From NCBI RefSeq assembly GCF_032854445.1, contig NC_088295.1, forward strand, positions 16,233,385 through 16,297,384: a stretch of DNA of 64,000 nt, written 5' to 3'. The DNA is from Liolophura sinensis (lineage: Eukaryota; Mollusca; Polyplacophora; Chitonida; Chitonidae). The position numbers and the translations under genes were made by a program. Positions within the stretch are counted from its first letter, which is position 1. Every line of letters starts with the position of its first letter. The notes beneath the pieces were generated by a model that was given only the letters and a program-made list of their open reading frames with translations, had not been told where the DNA came from and made no database searches. Below are positions 1 through 11,549 of this stretch, piece after piece.

Positions 1-59
1 GAAGGAGTCCTTAGAATGTTTGTAATGTGCCTACTTGTTGAAAGATGAATTTTCACCGC

Positions 60-215
60 TTTGTTATCTAGTGCTGCTTCACTGAGACGACCTACTGAAG
101 GCAAGTAAGCCGCCCGGTCGACCCATTATACTGATACGAGTTAACCAGTCGTTGCACTATCCCCTTAATGATGAACACCAAGCGATAAAGTTCCTTTTCA
201 TTTCACAGCGATTCT
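60..215 (-). repeat. Diverged SINE-core fragment
   Basis: The stretch around 115-165 (CATTATACTGATACG, then TTAACCAGTCG) matches the core of the better preserved SINE at 14585-14945 (CATTATACTGACACC, then CCAACCAGTC). The tRNA head and tail are not recognisable. It looks like an old fragment lying just before the LINE remnant. Confidence 0.45.
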
Positions 216-364
216 CATTTCTATGAACGCCTTGAGAAAAGGAACAAAGTGTGCATTGCTTGAAGAAACTAAAGAAATTTTCAAAGGTGAAAGTTGATTC
301 TTGATTATTGCAAATGAGGAAGAGGTCAGTTTTCACGAATTAGCCTCGAGTCGGTAAACGAAAT

Positions 365-3300
365 TAAACCAATTTTGTCTTGACTTGTACACGTCATCTT
401 ATTTCTGAAACTACTTTTGACAATGATATTGATACTTTTAATTCAAATGTTGTTGATGCCATCAACTTTGCAGCTGAGAAATCTACTCTTCAGTCGAAGT
501 CTAATCTAGGAAAGACACCAGTCCCATTGTGGAACAAGGAATGCAGTTCAGCTATAAGAGACAGGAAACGGACAAAGAACAGGGCATGTCGTACGCGTCT
601 CTGTGAAGATGTCATTGAATATAAACGTTGTAAGGCTGTTGCACAGGGTGTTATTAAGCAAAGAAAGCCCATTGGCGAAAATATTGCTCAAATCTCACCA
701 ATCGCACTTCTCTTAAGACCGTGTGGTCCCAGGTGGAAGTAGTCAGCGGAAATCGTAAGCACTCAACTATTCCTATACTGAGGACTGATATGACATGCTC
801 CGTTACAGACAAAGAGAAATGCAATGTTTTAGCAGATAACTTTGCATATGTATCAAGTTCGGACACCTACGATCCGGAATTTCTGAACATAAGGAAAACA
901 TGGAAAACTCCAGTTCTTTTGAGAATCAATTATTCGATGATTTGGCAATAAATGAAAAGTTTTCACTCCATGAGTTAAAACAAGCTCTTTCAGCTAAGAA
1001 GAACTCTTCTCCCGGAGAAGACAATATAAGTTACTCAATGATTAAGAACTTGTCAGATAAATGTCTGAACGTTTTGTTAGTTCTGTACAATTCTGTGTGG
1101 AATAAAATCGACACATGGAAGAGGGCAACAGTAGTTCCAATAGCCAAACCTGGAAAAAAACGCATCGCTTCCCTCATCATACCGATCAATTGCACTGACG
1201 TCTTGTCTTTGTAAAGTCATGGAGACTATGATGAATTCCAGGTTGGTTTGGTTTTTGACTAAAAACAACATTTACTCGCCCACCCAAAGCGGATTTCGAG
1301 CTAACATAAGCACCACTGATCATATTGTAACACTTGAGTCAACCATTCTCAGATCCTTGGCCAATAAAGAGTCCCTCTTTGCAGTTTTCTTGGACATCGA
1401 GAGAGCTTATGATATGCTATAGAAACACGGCCTGTTGATAAAGATGAGAGACCTTGGTATTGGTGGTAACTTATTTGGTTGGGTTAAAAGTTTTGTGTCT
1501 GACCGGCTAATTCAGGTACGTATTGGCAAAACCTATTCCCATTCAGTTCTTGTTGAAAACGGGGTGCCCCAGGGAAGCGTAATATCGCCGACTCTCTTCA
1601 ACATCGCCATAAATGACCTCCCCGAAGTGTTGAATCCCAAGTTAAGCTGTTCGCTATTTGCAGACGATAAAGCCATATGGTATGGTACAAGAAATCTTCT
1701 GCTTGCTAGAAAGTACATACATGAAGGTTTAGATGCTATCTCAGCCTGGAATAACGCATGGGGTTTCAAGTTTTCAACAGCTAAGACAGAAGCCGTAATT
1801 TTCACAAGAGGTTACTACCTTCCATGTCGGTATATCTCAATAGTAGTGAGGTTAAGATTGTACAATCATTTCGTTATTTGGGTGTTTTGTCAAAAAACTC
1901 TCAATCTGATGAGAGCTGTATTCGGGAAATGTTAGGGCGCTGACACTTATTGTGTATTGTTAATGTATCGAGTGCTTATTCGTTCACGGTTATATTATGG
2001 ATGTGAAGCCTAGGATCCTGCCTGCGCTTTTGTTAAAGCTAGGCTTGACAGTACTCAATTTATTCGCCAGCGCAAAGTTCAGCGCACTGTATTGCTACAG
2101 GTACGCTTAAAACAATTCCCTTAAATGTACTTCAACATATATGTAATGAATGGCCTCTTTTTGTTCGAAGACAATTTCGATCATTGCAGTTTGGAGTGTA
2201 GTTGATGGCTTCACATGGGAACTCAGCAACTGACATTTTCAGACCATCCTATTATCATATTCTGTTGAAGGTACAAGCAGAAAAAGAGAGCCCTTTAGTG
2301 CACGAGCAAAATGTATGTACGACACAATGCAGATCGCCGACATTCAAATCTGGTACAATTTTATTCTTGCGTTTCGTCCATGGAAGTTACGTCTGACGAA
2401 TATTTTACTGCGTTACACAGACAAGTGGACACAGACCCCCATTACAACTTCCGTTTTTCGGTAGGGACGATTGTAGTTCTGTGAATTTTAGGGTATAAAG
2501 TCTTTTTTTGCTCCCAGGCGTCCATTTTTGGTGCACAGGTGCATGCTTGGTATTAAAATGCTGGAAACTGTCTAAACTTTGAGGAGGTATGAGCTTTATT
2601 GATGAAAGTTTGAAATTCTGGGCGAGAGGACACAAGGTGTGAGGTAGTAATGAGGCTGCGAGTGACGTCCCCTTGGCGTTGCTAGGCACGCCTCCCAGCT
2701 GCCGGCATGGAAAGGTCCAGATTTTGACAGTCAACCTATGTCAAGATTTTTATGGCTTCTTTCTCACAGGCTGGGCCAGGTATGCACCAAAGCTTATTGG
2801 CCACGGAATGTTTGGGACTGAGCTACAGCGCTAGACGTTAACATTGTCGCTTATGGAAAATTAATGGGGGTCCGAGGCCAAGTGATAAAGTCAGATAACT
2901 CACAGATTGTCTCCCTTTCCTCTAGGGATTATATTGCCAGAACGTGGCGCCACTATCTACAGCTTTTTACAGATGCGTCAAAGTGCCCGGATACTGACAA
3001 AACCGGCTGTGCATTTTGTGTCCCAAAAATTCACCGTAGTAAGGCGTTTAGACTCACGGATGCAGTATCGGTATTTACTGCTGAATTGACTGGGATTCTG
3101 TGTGTGTTGCATTTTTCGCAAATTTCAAGCCAGCAAGAGCCGTTATCTTCACGGATTCTCTAAGTGCGATAGGCCTACTTGCTTTACAGAATTTTACGCC
3201 AAGGAAAGGCTCTCCAATCATTTTTAATATACTTAATTTATGTACCTGTTTATTCTACCACAGTGTGGATATTTGTTTTGAGTGGGTCCCAGGCCACTCT

Positions 3301-3960
3301 AATATCGCAGGTAATGAATGGGCGGACAAGCTAGCGAAACAAGCGCTGTCTCATTTACATATTGCTCAACATGTGTCTGTGTCTATTTCAGAAGCAATGT
3401 ATATATTTAAGCGGAATTTTATTTCAATTTGACAGGAAGTCTGGGGCACCTCCACTAAAGGGAGATATTTTTATAATTTTAATAACAGTGTTTCTAATTC
3501 CCACCTTGCTCGTCTTTCTTCCAGGCGAACAGAAATCCTATGCAACAGATTGAGGAACGGGCACATTTAAACGAATTCTTATTTAAACAGATTTCATTTA
3601 AATGATGCGGGTGTTTGTGACAATTGCCAGGTTGAGGAAACAATTGAGCATATGTTGTTCCGATGCCCACAATATTCTCTCCAGAGACATCCCTATTATG
3701 CGGAACTAGGGTATGCTGGTATTACAGGCTCCTGTCCAGACAATGTTTTAAGGCCTGGCAAGAAGTGTGGTAGAGTCTTCCAAGCTACACAGTAAGGTTC
3801 CTACTTCCATGTGTTAGGAGAAAATTTAGAGTATAGTTCATTCTCATCTCTATGTTATACTGTATTAATGTGAACACGACTTGGTTTTAGCAGTGATCGT
3901 GGCGTGCATCATTCCTTAGAATGGAAACGCCATTAAACACCACCACTACCACCAACCGTA
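365..3960 (+). mobile_element. Decayed non-LTR retrotransposon (LINE), I/Nimb-type with RNase H
   Basis: One 5'-truncated LINE copy of about 3.6 kb. Pieces of its second ORF lie in order on the plus strand: the region after the endonuclease (about 380-720), reverse transcriptase (about 720-1925), the RT C-terminal region (about 1950-2200), RNase H (about 2930-3360) and a C-terminal CCHC-like knuckle (about 3615-3670). The 3' end is near 3960, after a run of ACC-rich sequence. An RNase H after the RT is typical of I-superfamily LINEs (I, Nimb, R1, LOA groups); the exact clade is inferred. Most of the endonuclease and all of ORF1 are missing. Confidence 0.85.
380..3432 (+). pseudogene. Broken LINE ORF2: reverse transcriptase and RNase H
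   Basis: The reading frame jumps several times. Frame 2 is used to about 665, frame 1 at 721-900, frame 3 at 900-1160, and frame 1 again at 1219-1925. A TAG at 1420-1422 replaces what is normally a Trp codon, just after AFLDIERAYDML-like RT sequence. Recognisable RT motifs include NGVPQGSVISPTLF (about 1559-1600) and SLFADD (about 1648-1668). RNase H motifs are FTDASK (about 2969), AELTG, FTDSLSAIG and WVPGHSNIAGNEWADKLAK (about 3285-3340), with one frame change near 3110. The RT active-site aspartates are still present, but stops and frameshifts make it inactive. The CCHC-like CDNC...H...C motif is at 3619-3668. Confidence 0.85.
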
Positions 3961-4299
3961 GCGACATTACATGATCCCATTACACAACCGTAGCCCCATT
4001 ATACAATCCAGGGTTGCCATAGATATTTCCCAATATATATTCGTGCCTTTCATGACTAAATCTGATAATAATTCATAAGTTCTGCCATGTGAAAGAACAA
4101 ATTCTGAATTCCAGTATAGCACCATTATACGACGTTTCACCACCACAGTGTAATAATAAAGAAATCAACTCCACCGAGGACCGTAGATAAATACATACGT
4201 AAACATATAAATGCTCCGAGAAAAGAAAAATCACGACTTTCTCTAAAATTCAGGCTTTTTTAACAAGACTGGGCCATTTATTCATGACTAACATTTTAC
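3961..4299. other. Unassigned AT-rich sequence after LINE
   Basis: No gene is visible. Short CATTA-ACAACCGTAG-type repetitions at 3957-4010 may be the LINE tail or local slippage. Confidence 0.4.
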
Positions 4300-4690
4300 A
4301 TAACCGTGGCAAACCTGACAACCATAATCCCACGACTGTTAATCAAAATCTCACAACACAGCCACATCATATTATCATTCAACAATCACAAACCCTTTGT
4401 ACAACCACAATCACATGACACAACCACAATCACAAAACACAATCACATTATCATTACACAATCACAAACCCACTGTACAACCACAATCACATGACACAAC
4501 CACAATCCCAAAACACAACCACGCTCTCATCACACAATCATGATATCATTAAACAGCCCAATCTCAATATATAATGACAATCAAATGATTACAATATGAC
4601 TCCTACAACATTAATATCAATTCAACAGCACAATCACAAAATCATTACTCATTTACAATCCAAATGCATAACCATAGCCCCATTTAACAA
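4300..4690. repeat. CA/CAATCACA-rich low-complexity tract
   Basis: The plus strand is almost free of G. It is built from variations of ACAACCACAATCACA and CACAATCATGA words, strongest at 4380-4540. It is an impure minisatellite with no coding sense. Confidence 0.75.
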
Positions 4691-4865
4691 AGTCTAACAC
4701 CACAACTACATGTGATACAGCAGAGCCGAGTGAGCCTATCACCATAACTGTTCAGTTTTATCAAGTTCACATCTCACCTGATATCTAAAATACGCACTGT
4801 TTTTCATGGATACACGACTGGCCTCCTGACATCACTCAAAGCAATCTCACAATCATGTGTACCTG

Positions 4866-5303
4866 CAACTGCTTATGTATTCACAATGCCCTAACATCAC
4901 ACTGTAAAAGTACATCCCATAATCTGTATCGCATCACTAAGTCACACCTGTTTATTCGCAATGCCATCAGATAAGTACAACTCTATCCCATAACCTGTAT
5001 CACATCACTAAATCACACCTGCTTATTCACAATGCCATCACACGAGCACAATTCTATCCCATCATGTGTATCACATCACTAAGTCACACCTGTTTATTCA
5101 CAATGTCATCAGACAAGTACAATTATATCCTATCATCTGTATCACGTCACTAAGTCACACCTGTTTATTCACAATGCCATCAGATAAGTACAGCTCTATC
5201 CCATCATCTGTATCACATCACTAAGTCACACCTGTTTATTCACAATGAGTACCACTCCATCCAGTAATTTGTATCACATCACGAAGTCACGCCTCTTTAT
5301 TCA
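4866..5303. repeat. 71-bp tandem repeat, about six copies
   Basis: The word CTAAGTCACACCTGTTTATT (with small changes) recurs at about 4937, 5008, 5079, 5150 and 5221, exactly 71 bp apart. A degenerate copy precedes these and a shortened copy follows. Units share CACAATGCCATCAG, a TATCCCAT block and TGTATCACATCAC. Confidence 0.9.
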
Positions 5304-5333
5304 CAATGCCATTACACGAGTGCAATGGCATTG
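5304..5333. other. Short perfect hairpin
   Basis: CAATGCCATT at 5304-5313 is the exact reverse complement of AATGGCATTG at 5324-5333, with a 10-nt loop. It marks the junction between the 71-bp array and the dispersed segment that follows. Confidence 0.6.
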
Positions 5334-5935
5334 TACACGATTGTTGTGTCAGATATTACAAGCACTGGTGTTGTACTGCAGTCGTTACGTGCATGCCGTT
5401 GAATCTTCAAGTCACACGGCCATCAGCGACTGGGACCAACGCAGTACGACGAGTCGCGTCCTAAGCTTTCCATCGTGTACATTGTATGTCGACGAGCTAA
5501 AGCTCTCGAGTATACCGAGCTTAAAATACTACACTTACTAGAAACAATGAATAACTGATAGTAAACTATTTAAATATTTTAGCAATTTAAATATTTTAAG
5601 TTTTTTTAAAGTTTAATTAAGCATTGATTTTTCACACTTACCCTGATGCTGGGAAATTAGATGATCACAATATCTGCAACGGTTGCCTGCTGTATAATCC
5701 ATATTTTATTCTTGCCACGCTCGCATTGATTAGCCGTTCTGGGTTGCAGATTTAGCTGTGTGCACACCTATATGTTGAAAGGACCGGTTACCTCGATAAT
5801 GTGCCCCAGATGTACAAGCCTACATGCGTCACGTACCAGTTACGAATCGAAATCGAAACTGCTTGGATTTCCGAGAAATGTGTTCTAGACAGATGTCTGC
5901 GCAGCATTACGCGCCTTAACCAGGTATTTGTGTCT
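5325..5935. repeat. Dispersed segment, copy A
   Basis: It aligns along its length with 10915-11545. Shared blocks include TTACAAG/AGCACTGGTGTTGTACT, AATCAGCGACTGGGA-type sequence, CGCGTCCTAAGCTT, CTTACCCTGATGCTGGGAAA and CTGCTTGGATTTCCGAGAAA. Small indels separate the copies. It does not resemble a known protein or RNA gene, so it is a dispersed repeat or an old segmental duplication. Confidence 0.85.
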
Positions 5936-6285
5936 CCAGTGTGCCTCCATTGTAAAAATTGACGCCTATAATTCTAAAGCAAACGAAAACACATATATCT
6001 TTAATATGTGCTATATCGGTACTAGGCCTACATAGTGGGCAAACAAATAATGACAGATATATTCACATCATGATATAAGTTATGACTGTGACTATAATGG
6101 CAACAAAGGACTGACCGGGCTCTGACGCGCATTCAAAATATATACAATGCTCAGACTTACCTCTGCATGTAGGCTTATCTGGAGAATATATATGAGGCCT
6201 TAACGGTATGGAAAACTATCTGGTGTGTTGTGTAGTCCTAGTCTTCGAGAAACCCCGCTCTCACTGTTCAGTCTTCCCTGGAACT
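5936..6285. other. Unassigned sequence
   Basis: AT-rich with no open frame, repeat or RNA structure that I can support. Confidence 0.3.
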
Positions 6286-6289
6286 AATC

Positions 6290-6360
6290 AGTGGATTGGC
6301 TGCAACTCAGATGATGCGTGGGAGTTTTCTATATAAGTCACCGGGACTTTCCCACAAAAT
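6290..6360 (+). promoter_or_regulatory. Promoter-like cluster: inverted CCAAT, TATA box, kappaB-like site
   Basis: ATTGGCT (inverted CCAAT) is near 6295. TATATAAG is at 6330-6337. A perfect kappaB-type GGGACTTTCC is at 6343-6352, where the initiation region would be expected. No coding exon was found downstream, so this could serve an unseen gene or non-coding RNA, or be chance. Confidence 0.3.
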
Positions 6361-6578
6361 TTTACAACTGACTTAATCGTAAAACGAAGCCTTTGGATCT
6401 GTCTGATATCCTGTAAACTTCCTGTCATTACATCCACGGTAATGAATGTTAGCCTTCATTTAACTGTTGTCATATCTTAATACTTGCACGAATATGGTTA
6501 ACAGAGTCTAACATACGGGAATATTACGAACAGTCAGTCGTAGCCTACATAGAATAACTCCGCTACACGCTGTGCACT

Positions 6579-6608
6579 TAAATAAATAAATAAATGAATA
6601 AATAAATG
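6579..6608. repeat. (AAAT)n microsatellite
   Basis: A run of AAATAAAT with one ATGA interruption. Such runs form the tails of SINEs elsewhere in the window, but no SINE body is attached here. Confidence 0.7.
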
Positions 6609-7238
6609 TACATTGTGATGAGAAACACACAGATGTTTTACAATAGCCAAAGTTGCTCAGCAAAAAACACGCAACAATGGTAGTAATAGTGCCATGTTGA
6701 CAGTAAATCACGACTTTTAATAAGTTGAAAAGCTTTATTTTCTTTCAAAGCTAGATTAAAAACCAACAGTAACGTTATGTGCCGTAATGAACACAGATCT
6801 TGCTTGCAAATGGCACCACCAGCTCTTCTTAAGGCGTTTCACTGTAGGCCTGTACATATTTCACAGAATGGCTGGTAATAGCTGGGTAAACATTCCATAT
6901 GGTGTGAGCAGTATGGACCTCTGTGCATGAAATATCAGCATGACCATAACTAACGTCAGCACCCATGCATCTACGACTTACCAGCATGATCATAACTAAC
7001 GTCAGTACCAATGCCTCTGCGATTGTTCAATTTTTAACCCATGAAGGGCTGCCATCTTGGGCCTTATGTACATTCATTTCCGTCAGATTATATTCTGAGA
7101 TAAAATCGTACTACCTTAATCCAAACGATTTTATGTCATTTGTGATGTATCCCAAACTTTCGAACTTTTGTTTTTATCAGGAAAGCTAATTAGTGCCGGC
7201 AGTGTAAAATCATAATTATATATATATACAATACAGCC
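6609..7238. other. Unassigned sequence
   Basis: Only short open frames without recognisable domains. At 6935-7010 the words CATGACCATAACTAACGTCAG and CATGATCATAACTAACGTCAG repeat about 50 bp apart, a local duplication. Confidence 0.3.
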
Positions 7239-7239
7239 A

Positions 7240-7368
7240 GAGTTTACTTGACAGACCTTCCTACGAAAGGAAGTCCACAGTCGAACTTAAACTTACAGAG
7301 ATCACATTGGAAAGAGGCTCCTAGGTCACAGTGCTGCGCTAGCACGCTAACCACCAGGCCACGAAGTC
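7240..7368 (-). repeat. tRNA-derived SINE head, diverged
   Basis: On the minus strand it reads TCGTGGCCTGGTGGTTAGCG (A-box region), GTGCTAGCGCAGC, and a degenerate B-box area. The sequence after the head (GGAAGGTCTGTCAAG) resembles the MetaSINE core only weakly, so it may be a separate subfamily or a chimaera. Confidence 0.65.
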
Positions 7369-7640
7369 CCGACCTAAATAAATCTAGCTGTATATTTTAG
7401 GCATGAATTAATATGTATATATAGTTCCATCACGACTTACCCGGACTACGCGTTCATACACTCCTAGCCTCAGTTGCGTTTCTGCCTTGAACATGCGCAA
7501 GTCTTTGCGAAATTTGGTGTTAGCTAATGTTTACTACGACGTAACCAACACAAACCTTTTTGATAACACTTCTAACAATGTTGGTGAACTTTCGAAACAA
7601 TACATGGACTAATGCGGTTTCATTGTGGACATTTTAAAGG
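7369..7640. other. Unassigned sequence
   Basis: No gene or repeat recognised. Confidence 0.3.
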
Positions 7641-7644
7641 AAAA

Positions 7645-8110
7645 GACCTCTAAAAATCAAAGTAGGCATCATTAAGTAGACCTCTTAAAACTATGCATAA
7701 TTATACTTTCATTTATTTTTTTTAAAGATTTTTGTGAAGAGAGTTAAAGGCGCTCAAACATTTGACTTCTAAGGTGGGCTTATCGACCATACTATCAGAG
7801 GCTAGGAACTCGGACGTCAGAGCAAGGTTATCCAACTCTCATCACTCTTTACTCATGAGTGAAAGGTTACTGAAATAATGTTCCCATAAATTCTTTCTTT
7901 CTGGTGAACATAGGGGAAAAGGTGATACGACGTCGGAGTTCCTCGCTACCGTCAGTATGGCTCATAAAGCCCACCATACTTTTCAAATATTTTAATGACT
8001 TTCAACACTCTCAAAAAATCTGAAACAAATATATGAAAGTACTTTTACGCATAGTTTTCAGTTGTCTTAATGATGAACTTTACTTTGTATTTTAGCTTTC
8101 TTTTACTTTA
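7645..8110. repeat. Imperfect inverted repeat (foldback element), arms about 180 bp
   Basis: The left arm (about 7645-7825) pairs with the right arm (about 7925-8110). Matching blocks from outside in are CAAAGTA...CATCATTAAG, AAAACTATGC, TACTTTCAT, AGATTTTT, GGTGGGCTT, CCATACT and AGGAACTC-GACGTC. The spacer is about 100 bp. The size and structure fit a MITE or foldback transposon, or a long hairpin transcript. No ORF of note. Confidence 0.75.
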
Positions 8111-8194
8111 AGTTAAGCCGTACACCTCTCTGTACAACTCGGTGATACATACGATGATATGATCATTGACTGACTAAAGAAGTTGCATATCATA

Positions 8195-9040
8195 ACTGCA
8201 TTGTACTATAGTCTATTTCTTTTTGCCAGTCGCATAAACTCAGCTGTCTGTAAAATCAGTCATGCTGCCAAAATTGCCTTTTTATCTAGTAAGTGATACG
8301 TAAGAACCCAAGATCTACACATTCACATGTTAAACGCCAATACTATTACAAACAAAATGCCGTAAGAACACTTTTTCAAATTTATAATGTTAAACTCCAT
8401 AAGCTTAGCTTCAACACCAAGAAATCATTAAATTGGGTGACGTCATAATTATTCAAAATCAAGTTGCATTCTGGAGAATGGGCGTGGGGAGTACTTTGCT
8501 ATAAAATGTCTGCACCAACAAGCGGTTGGAACAAACTGCACGCAGAAATACAGTTTACTCTGCGAAGTATACAGTATACTTTCTCTGCGAATTCATCTCT
8601 TAAATTTGCTAACATCCATTTCTGCCCTGAGATCATATACTAAGAGAGAAAATAAAATTCCTTTGTTAAGGTTATATTATACTAAGGTATAAACAATTTC
8701 AAATATGACAGCATCATTAACAGGGTTTACAGTGGAGTCGATAGCAGTTCAGGCAACGCAAATGTTGAACTCCGCCCAATATCCAGCATGCCGCTGTTTG
8801 TTTTTTTTTAATAATTACGTCACCCGAGGTGCCGTCGAAATCGAGCTTATGGACTTTATCATTACCAAGTAGAAAAAGTGTTCTAATTTCATGTCCCTTA
8901 GCAAGAATATGAACTTCGAACATATCCACATTTAGAGCTTGTGTTGTTACGTGTCACTGACTAAAGGCAATTTTGGTATTGGTTACGAATGATTTTACAC
9001 GGGGCTGAATACACTATATAGACTATAGTGCAACTACCAT
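8195..9040. repeat. Large imperfect inverted repeat, arms about 300 bp
   Basis: The left arm (about 8200-8510) pairs with the right arm (about 8740-9020). Shared blocks, reading the right arm as reverse complement, are ACTATAGTCTAT, GTAAAATCA, CCAAAATTGCCTTT, AGAACACTTTTTC, CCATAAGCT, GGGTGACGT, AATTATT, TGGGCG and a final TTGC. The spacer is about 230 bp. The right arm's minus strand carries an open frame at 8717-8929 without a recognised domain; the left arm's equivalent is broken. It could be a foldback element or an inverted duplication. Confidence 0.75.
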
Positions 9041-9078
9041 GAAGACACCTGTGAAAGATATATGTTGTCATGGTAGTT
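9032..9078. other. Compact hairpin
   Basis: A 16-bp stem: 9032-9047 (AACTACCATGAAGACA) pairs with 9063-9078 with two mismatches, around a 15-nt loop. It sits at the outer edge of the inverted repeat. It is too short for a typical animal pre-miRNA. Confidence 0.55.
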
Positions 9079-10273
9079 ACAGTCAACTTAGGCTATTATG
9101 ATTGTCCAAGCGGCCTCTGTTCATTGCTCCGACTGGGCTAGGGACTTGCTTTTAACAGAGCTTTGTTCAAAATGATAGGAATCGTGCATGAACAGGAGTC
9201 TATCTGCATGGTAACATGCGTATCTCGCTCTAAAGCGTGACCATAATCTGCAGATAACCGACTACAAGTACTTTGAATGGGTACATGGGCAGTCCCGTAT
9301 TAACCAGGATTCTGCTGGGGGACTAAGTATCTCCGAGGCCTGGTTCCTTTGCATTATTTTAATGTTACCCTATTGTATATATTAAATGTGATGACAGTAC
9401 AGTATTTTGAGTAATTATAGACAAGCGACGTCTAATAAATTGCTGCATTTTTTTGTACCTAATTCTGTTTAAACCACGGTGCTAGGGGCGTGTTATTTGC
9501 TACCATTTATGCATTTACATAAACAGTTAGAATAAAACCCTGACTGGGGCCGTATTTCACCGGTTACGTGTGACCAGTTGTCAGCTTTCATACTGTCGTC
9601 GCTGCTCTGGTATTTCTCTCTATGGTGTACGTCTTTAATTATATTAATACATTACATTCCACGTGGCATCACATCGCGCAACACGCACAAATCTTGAGTG
9701 ACATGAGAATAATAAGTCATAAAAGCCGAAAATTCGAAAATCTACACACGAATTTTCTTTGTATTAAAATACATTTGATCCTAGGCTGCTAATGGATACA
9801 GTTTATGGTGGTAGTCCTAAATGACGTGATGAAATACCGTAAATACGTGGGTCAAATGCTATGTGAGGCCATTGGTAATGCCATCATAGGCGACAAGCTC
9901 TGTAGACTTAACGGCTGAAAAAAGCTGCAAAACAACTCCAGTTTCCATTTGAAGATCTAAATTTATTTTATGGAATAGCAAAATTCATTTGTACAAACGG
10001 TGCAAACGGGTATATTACACATTAAGACTTGCATTAATTTGCATAATGGAATAGATACACATACTGATGCTGAAAAATAGTTCCAAAACAAAGTGCTAAC
10101 AATAAGCAGGGAACTACAATCCAGACTTAAGAATCCCTTTTTCATGCAATGGGCTCCGCGCGGCCTATGAGAAAACAAACAGGTTTAGCATGACAACACA
10201 CTGCTTGGAGTGTAAATTTGCAAGCTACAACACATGAAGACTGATACAAATGCCAGCTTAGTCGTGGTCGTCA
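9079..10273. other. Unassigned 1.2-kb stretch
   Basis: No supported gene, RNA or repeat. Open frames are short and without domains. Confidence 0.3.
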
Positions 10274-10690
10274 GTTACCTTTTTTTGGTTGCTGCACAAG
10301 AGCAAGTTCGAATTTGCTGATGAGTCCAGTTAAACACAATACAGCAGGGATCAACATTTGTATCGTACCTCTTGAAGTCCGATGAGAACTTTATTGTTCT
10401 TGGGTTATCTTTTGGCGTTACCTCTTTGTGTTGCTGCACAACAGCAAGTCGCTTCTTACTCGCTTATGTGCTACCTTGAGCACAATATTGAAAGCATACA
10501 TTTAAATCCTATTTCTTGAAGATAGATAAAAATGCGTAGTCTTGGTCAATGTGTTACCTTTATGGGTTGGTACACCATAGCAAGTTCGTACTCGCTCATC
10601 AGCCCACTTGAACACGATATTGTAGGTATACATTAATACTGTATACCCAAAAATGCGATGAAAAACGACTGATAAAGTCGCTTAGAATAC
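10274..10690. repeat. Degenerate tandem repeat, about 140-bp unit, three copies
   Basis: Copies start with GTTACCT near 10274, 10417 and 10552. Each holds TTGGT/TTGCTGCACAA.AGCAAGTTCG-like sequence, then a TGAACAC/TGAGCACAATATTG block. Copy 3 runs into GATAAAGTCGCTTA-AATAC, which recurs at 11550-11715. Confidence 0.7.
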
Positions 10691-10755
10691 ATTATACTGC
10701 TGGCTTGTCGACATACCCGATGGCGAAGGACATGAACTCAAGGAGGGACGGCGAT
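10600..10755. repeat. Direct repeat, left copy
   Basis: Nearly the same as 11550-11715: CACTTGAACAC, ATTGTAGGTATA, AAAATGCGAT, CTGATAAAGTCGCTTA, TACTGCTGGCTTGTCGACAT. With its partner it brackets dispersed segment copy B. Confidence 0.8.
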
Positions 10756-10914
10756 CGTCGAGTTCTTGCATTCCTTCTCTGGGAAGCGAGGACCGTTTTC
10801 ACTCATTTGTACATTGAAACAATTCTGCTTGGTAAAACCAATAAGATCAGTCCTATAATGGCAGCTTGGGGTGGGCTAGGCTTCTAAGGTTCGCCTTACG
10901 CCAGAGAATTAGAC

Positions 10915-11545
10915 CAAACTCAACACGACTGTTGTGCCACATCTTACAAGTACTGGTGTTGTACTCCAGTCGTTACGCGCATGCCGGTGAAGCGGTGAAG
11001 TCACACGGCAATCAGCGACTGGGACTAACGCAGTACGACAATTCGCGTCCTAAGCTTGCGATCGTGTACATTGAATGTCGACGGGGCTAAAGATCCCAGT
11101 ATATCGAGCTAAAAATACTACACTTAGAAAATAGAAACAATGAATAACTGATATAGGGATTATGTTATCTGTCGCTTTCTCACAATAGAGAATAAACAAT
11201 TTAAATATTTTTACCAATTTTAATATCTAAATTTTTAAGAAATTTAATCAAGCCATGATTTTTCAGACTTACCCTGATGCTGGGAAATTAAATGATCACA
11301 TTGTCTGGAACGGTTGCCTACTGTATAATCCATATTTTATCTATGTCCACGAACGCATTAATTAGTCGTTCTGGGCTGCACGGTCAGCTCTCTGACTTAC
11401 CTACGTGTTCACCTGGTTGTTCACCTAAGTCTCTGCCTTAGCTGTGTGCACAGCTATATGTTTTAAAAGCCGGTTACGTCATGCGTCAGTTACAAATCGA
11501 AACCGAAACTGCTTGGATTTCCGAGAAATGTGTTCTCTGCACAAT
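10915..11545. repeat. Dispersed segment, copy B
   Basis: Homologous to copy A (5325-5935) in the same orientation, with a few short insertions such as the block around 11155-11200. It is bracketed by the direct repeats at 10600-10755 and 11550-11715. Confidence 0.85.
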
Positions 11546-11549
11546 ATTA

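Noticed and set aside
380-3432. Functional reverse transcriptase / RNase H gene
   Set aside because: Multiple frame changes and an in-frame TAG at 1420-1422 show a dead LINE copy.
7240-7368. True tRNA gene on the minus strand
   Set aside because: The A box is fair, but the B box and acceptor stem are degraded and the context is a SINE.
8717-8929. 70-aa minus-strand frame in the inverted repeat as a gene
   Set aside because: No recognised domain and the matching arm is not open; likely chance or remnant.
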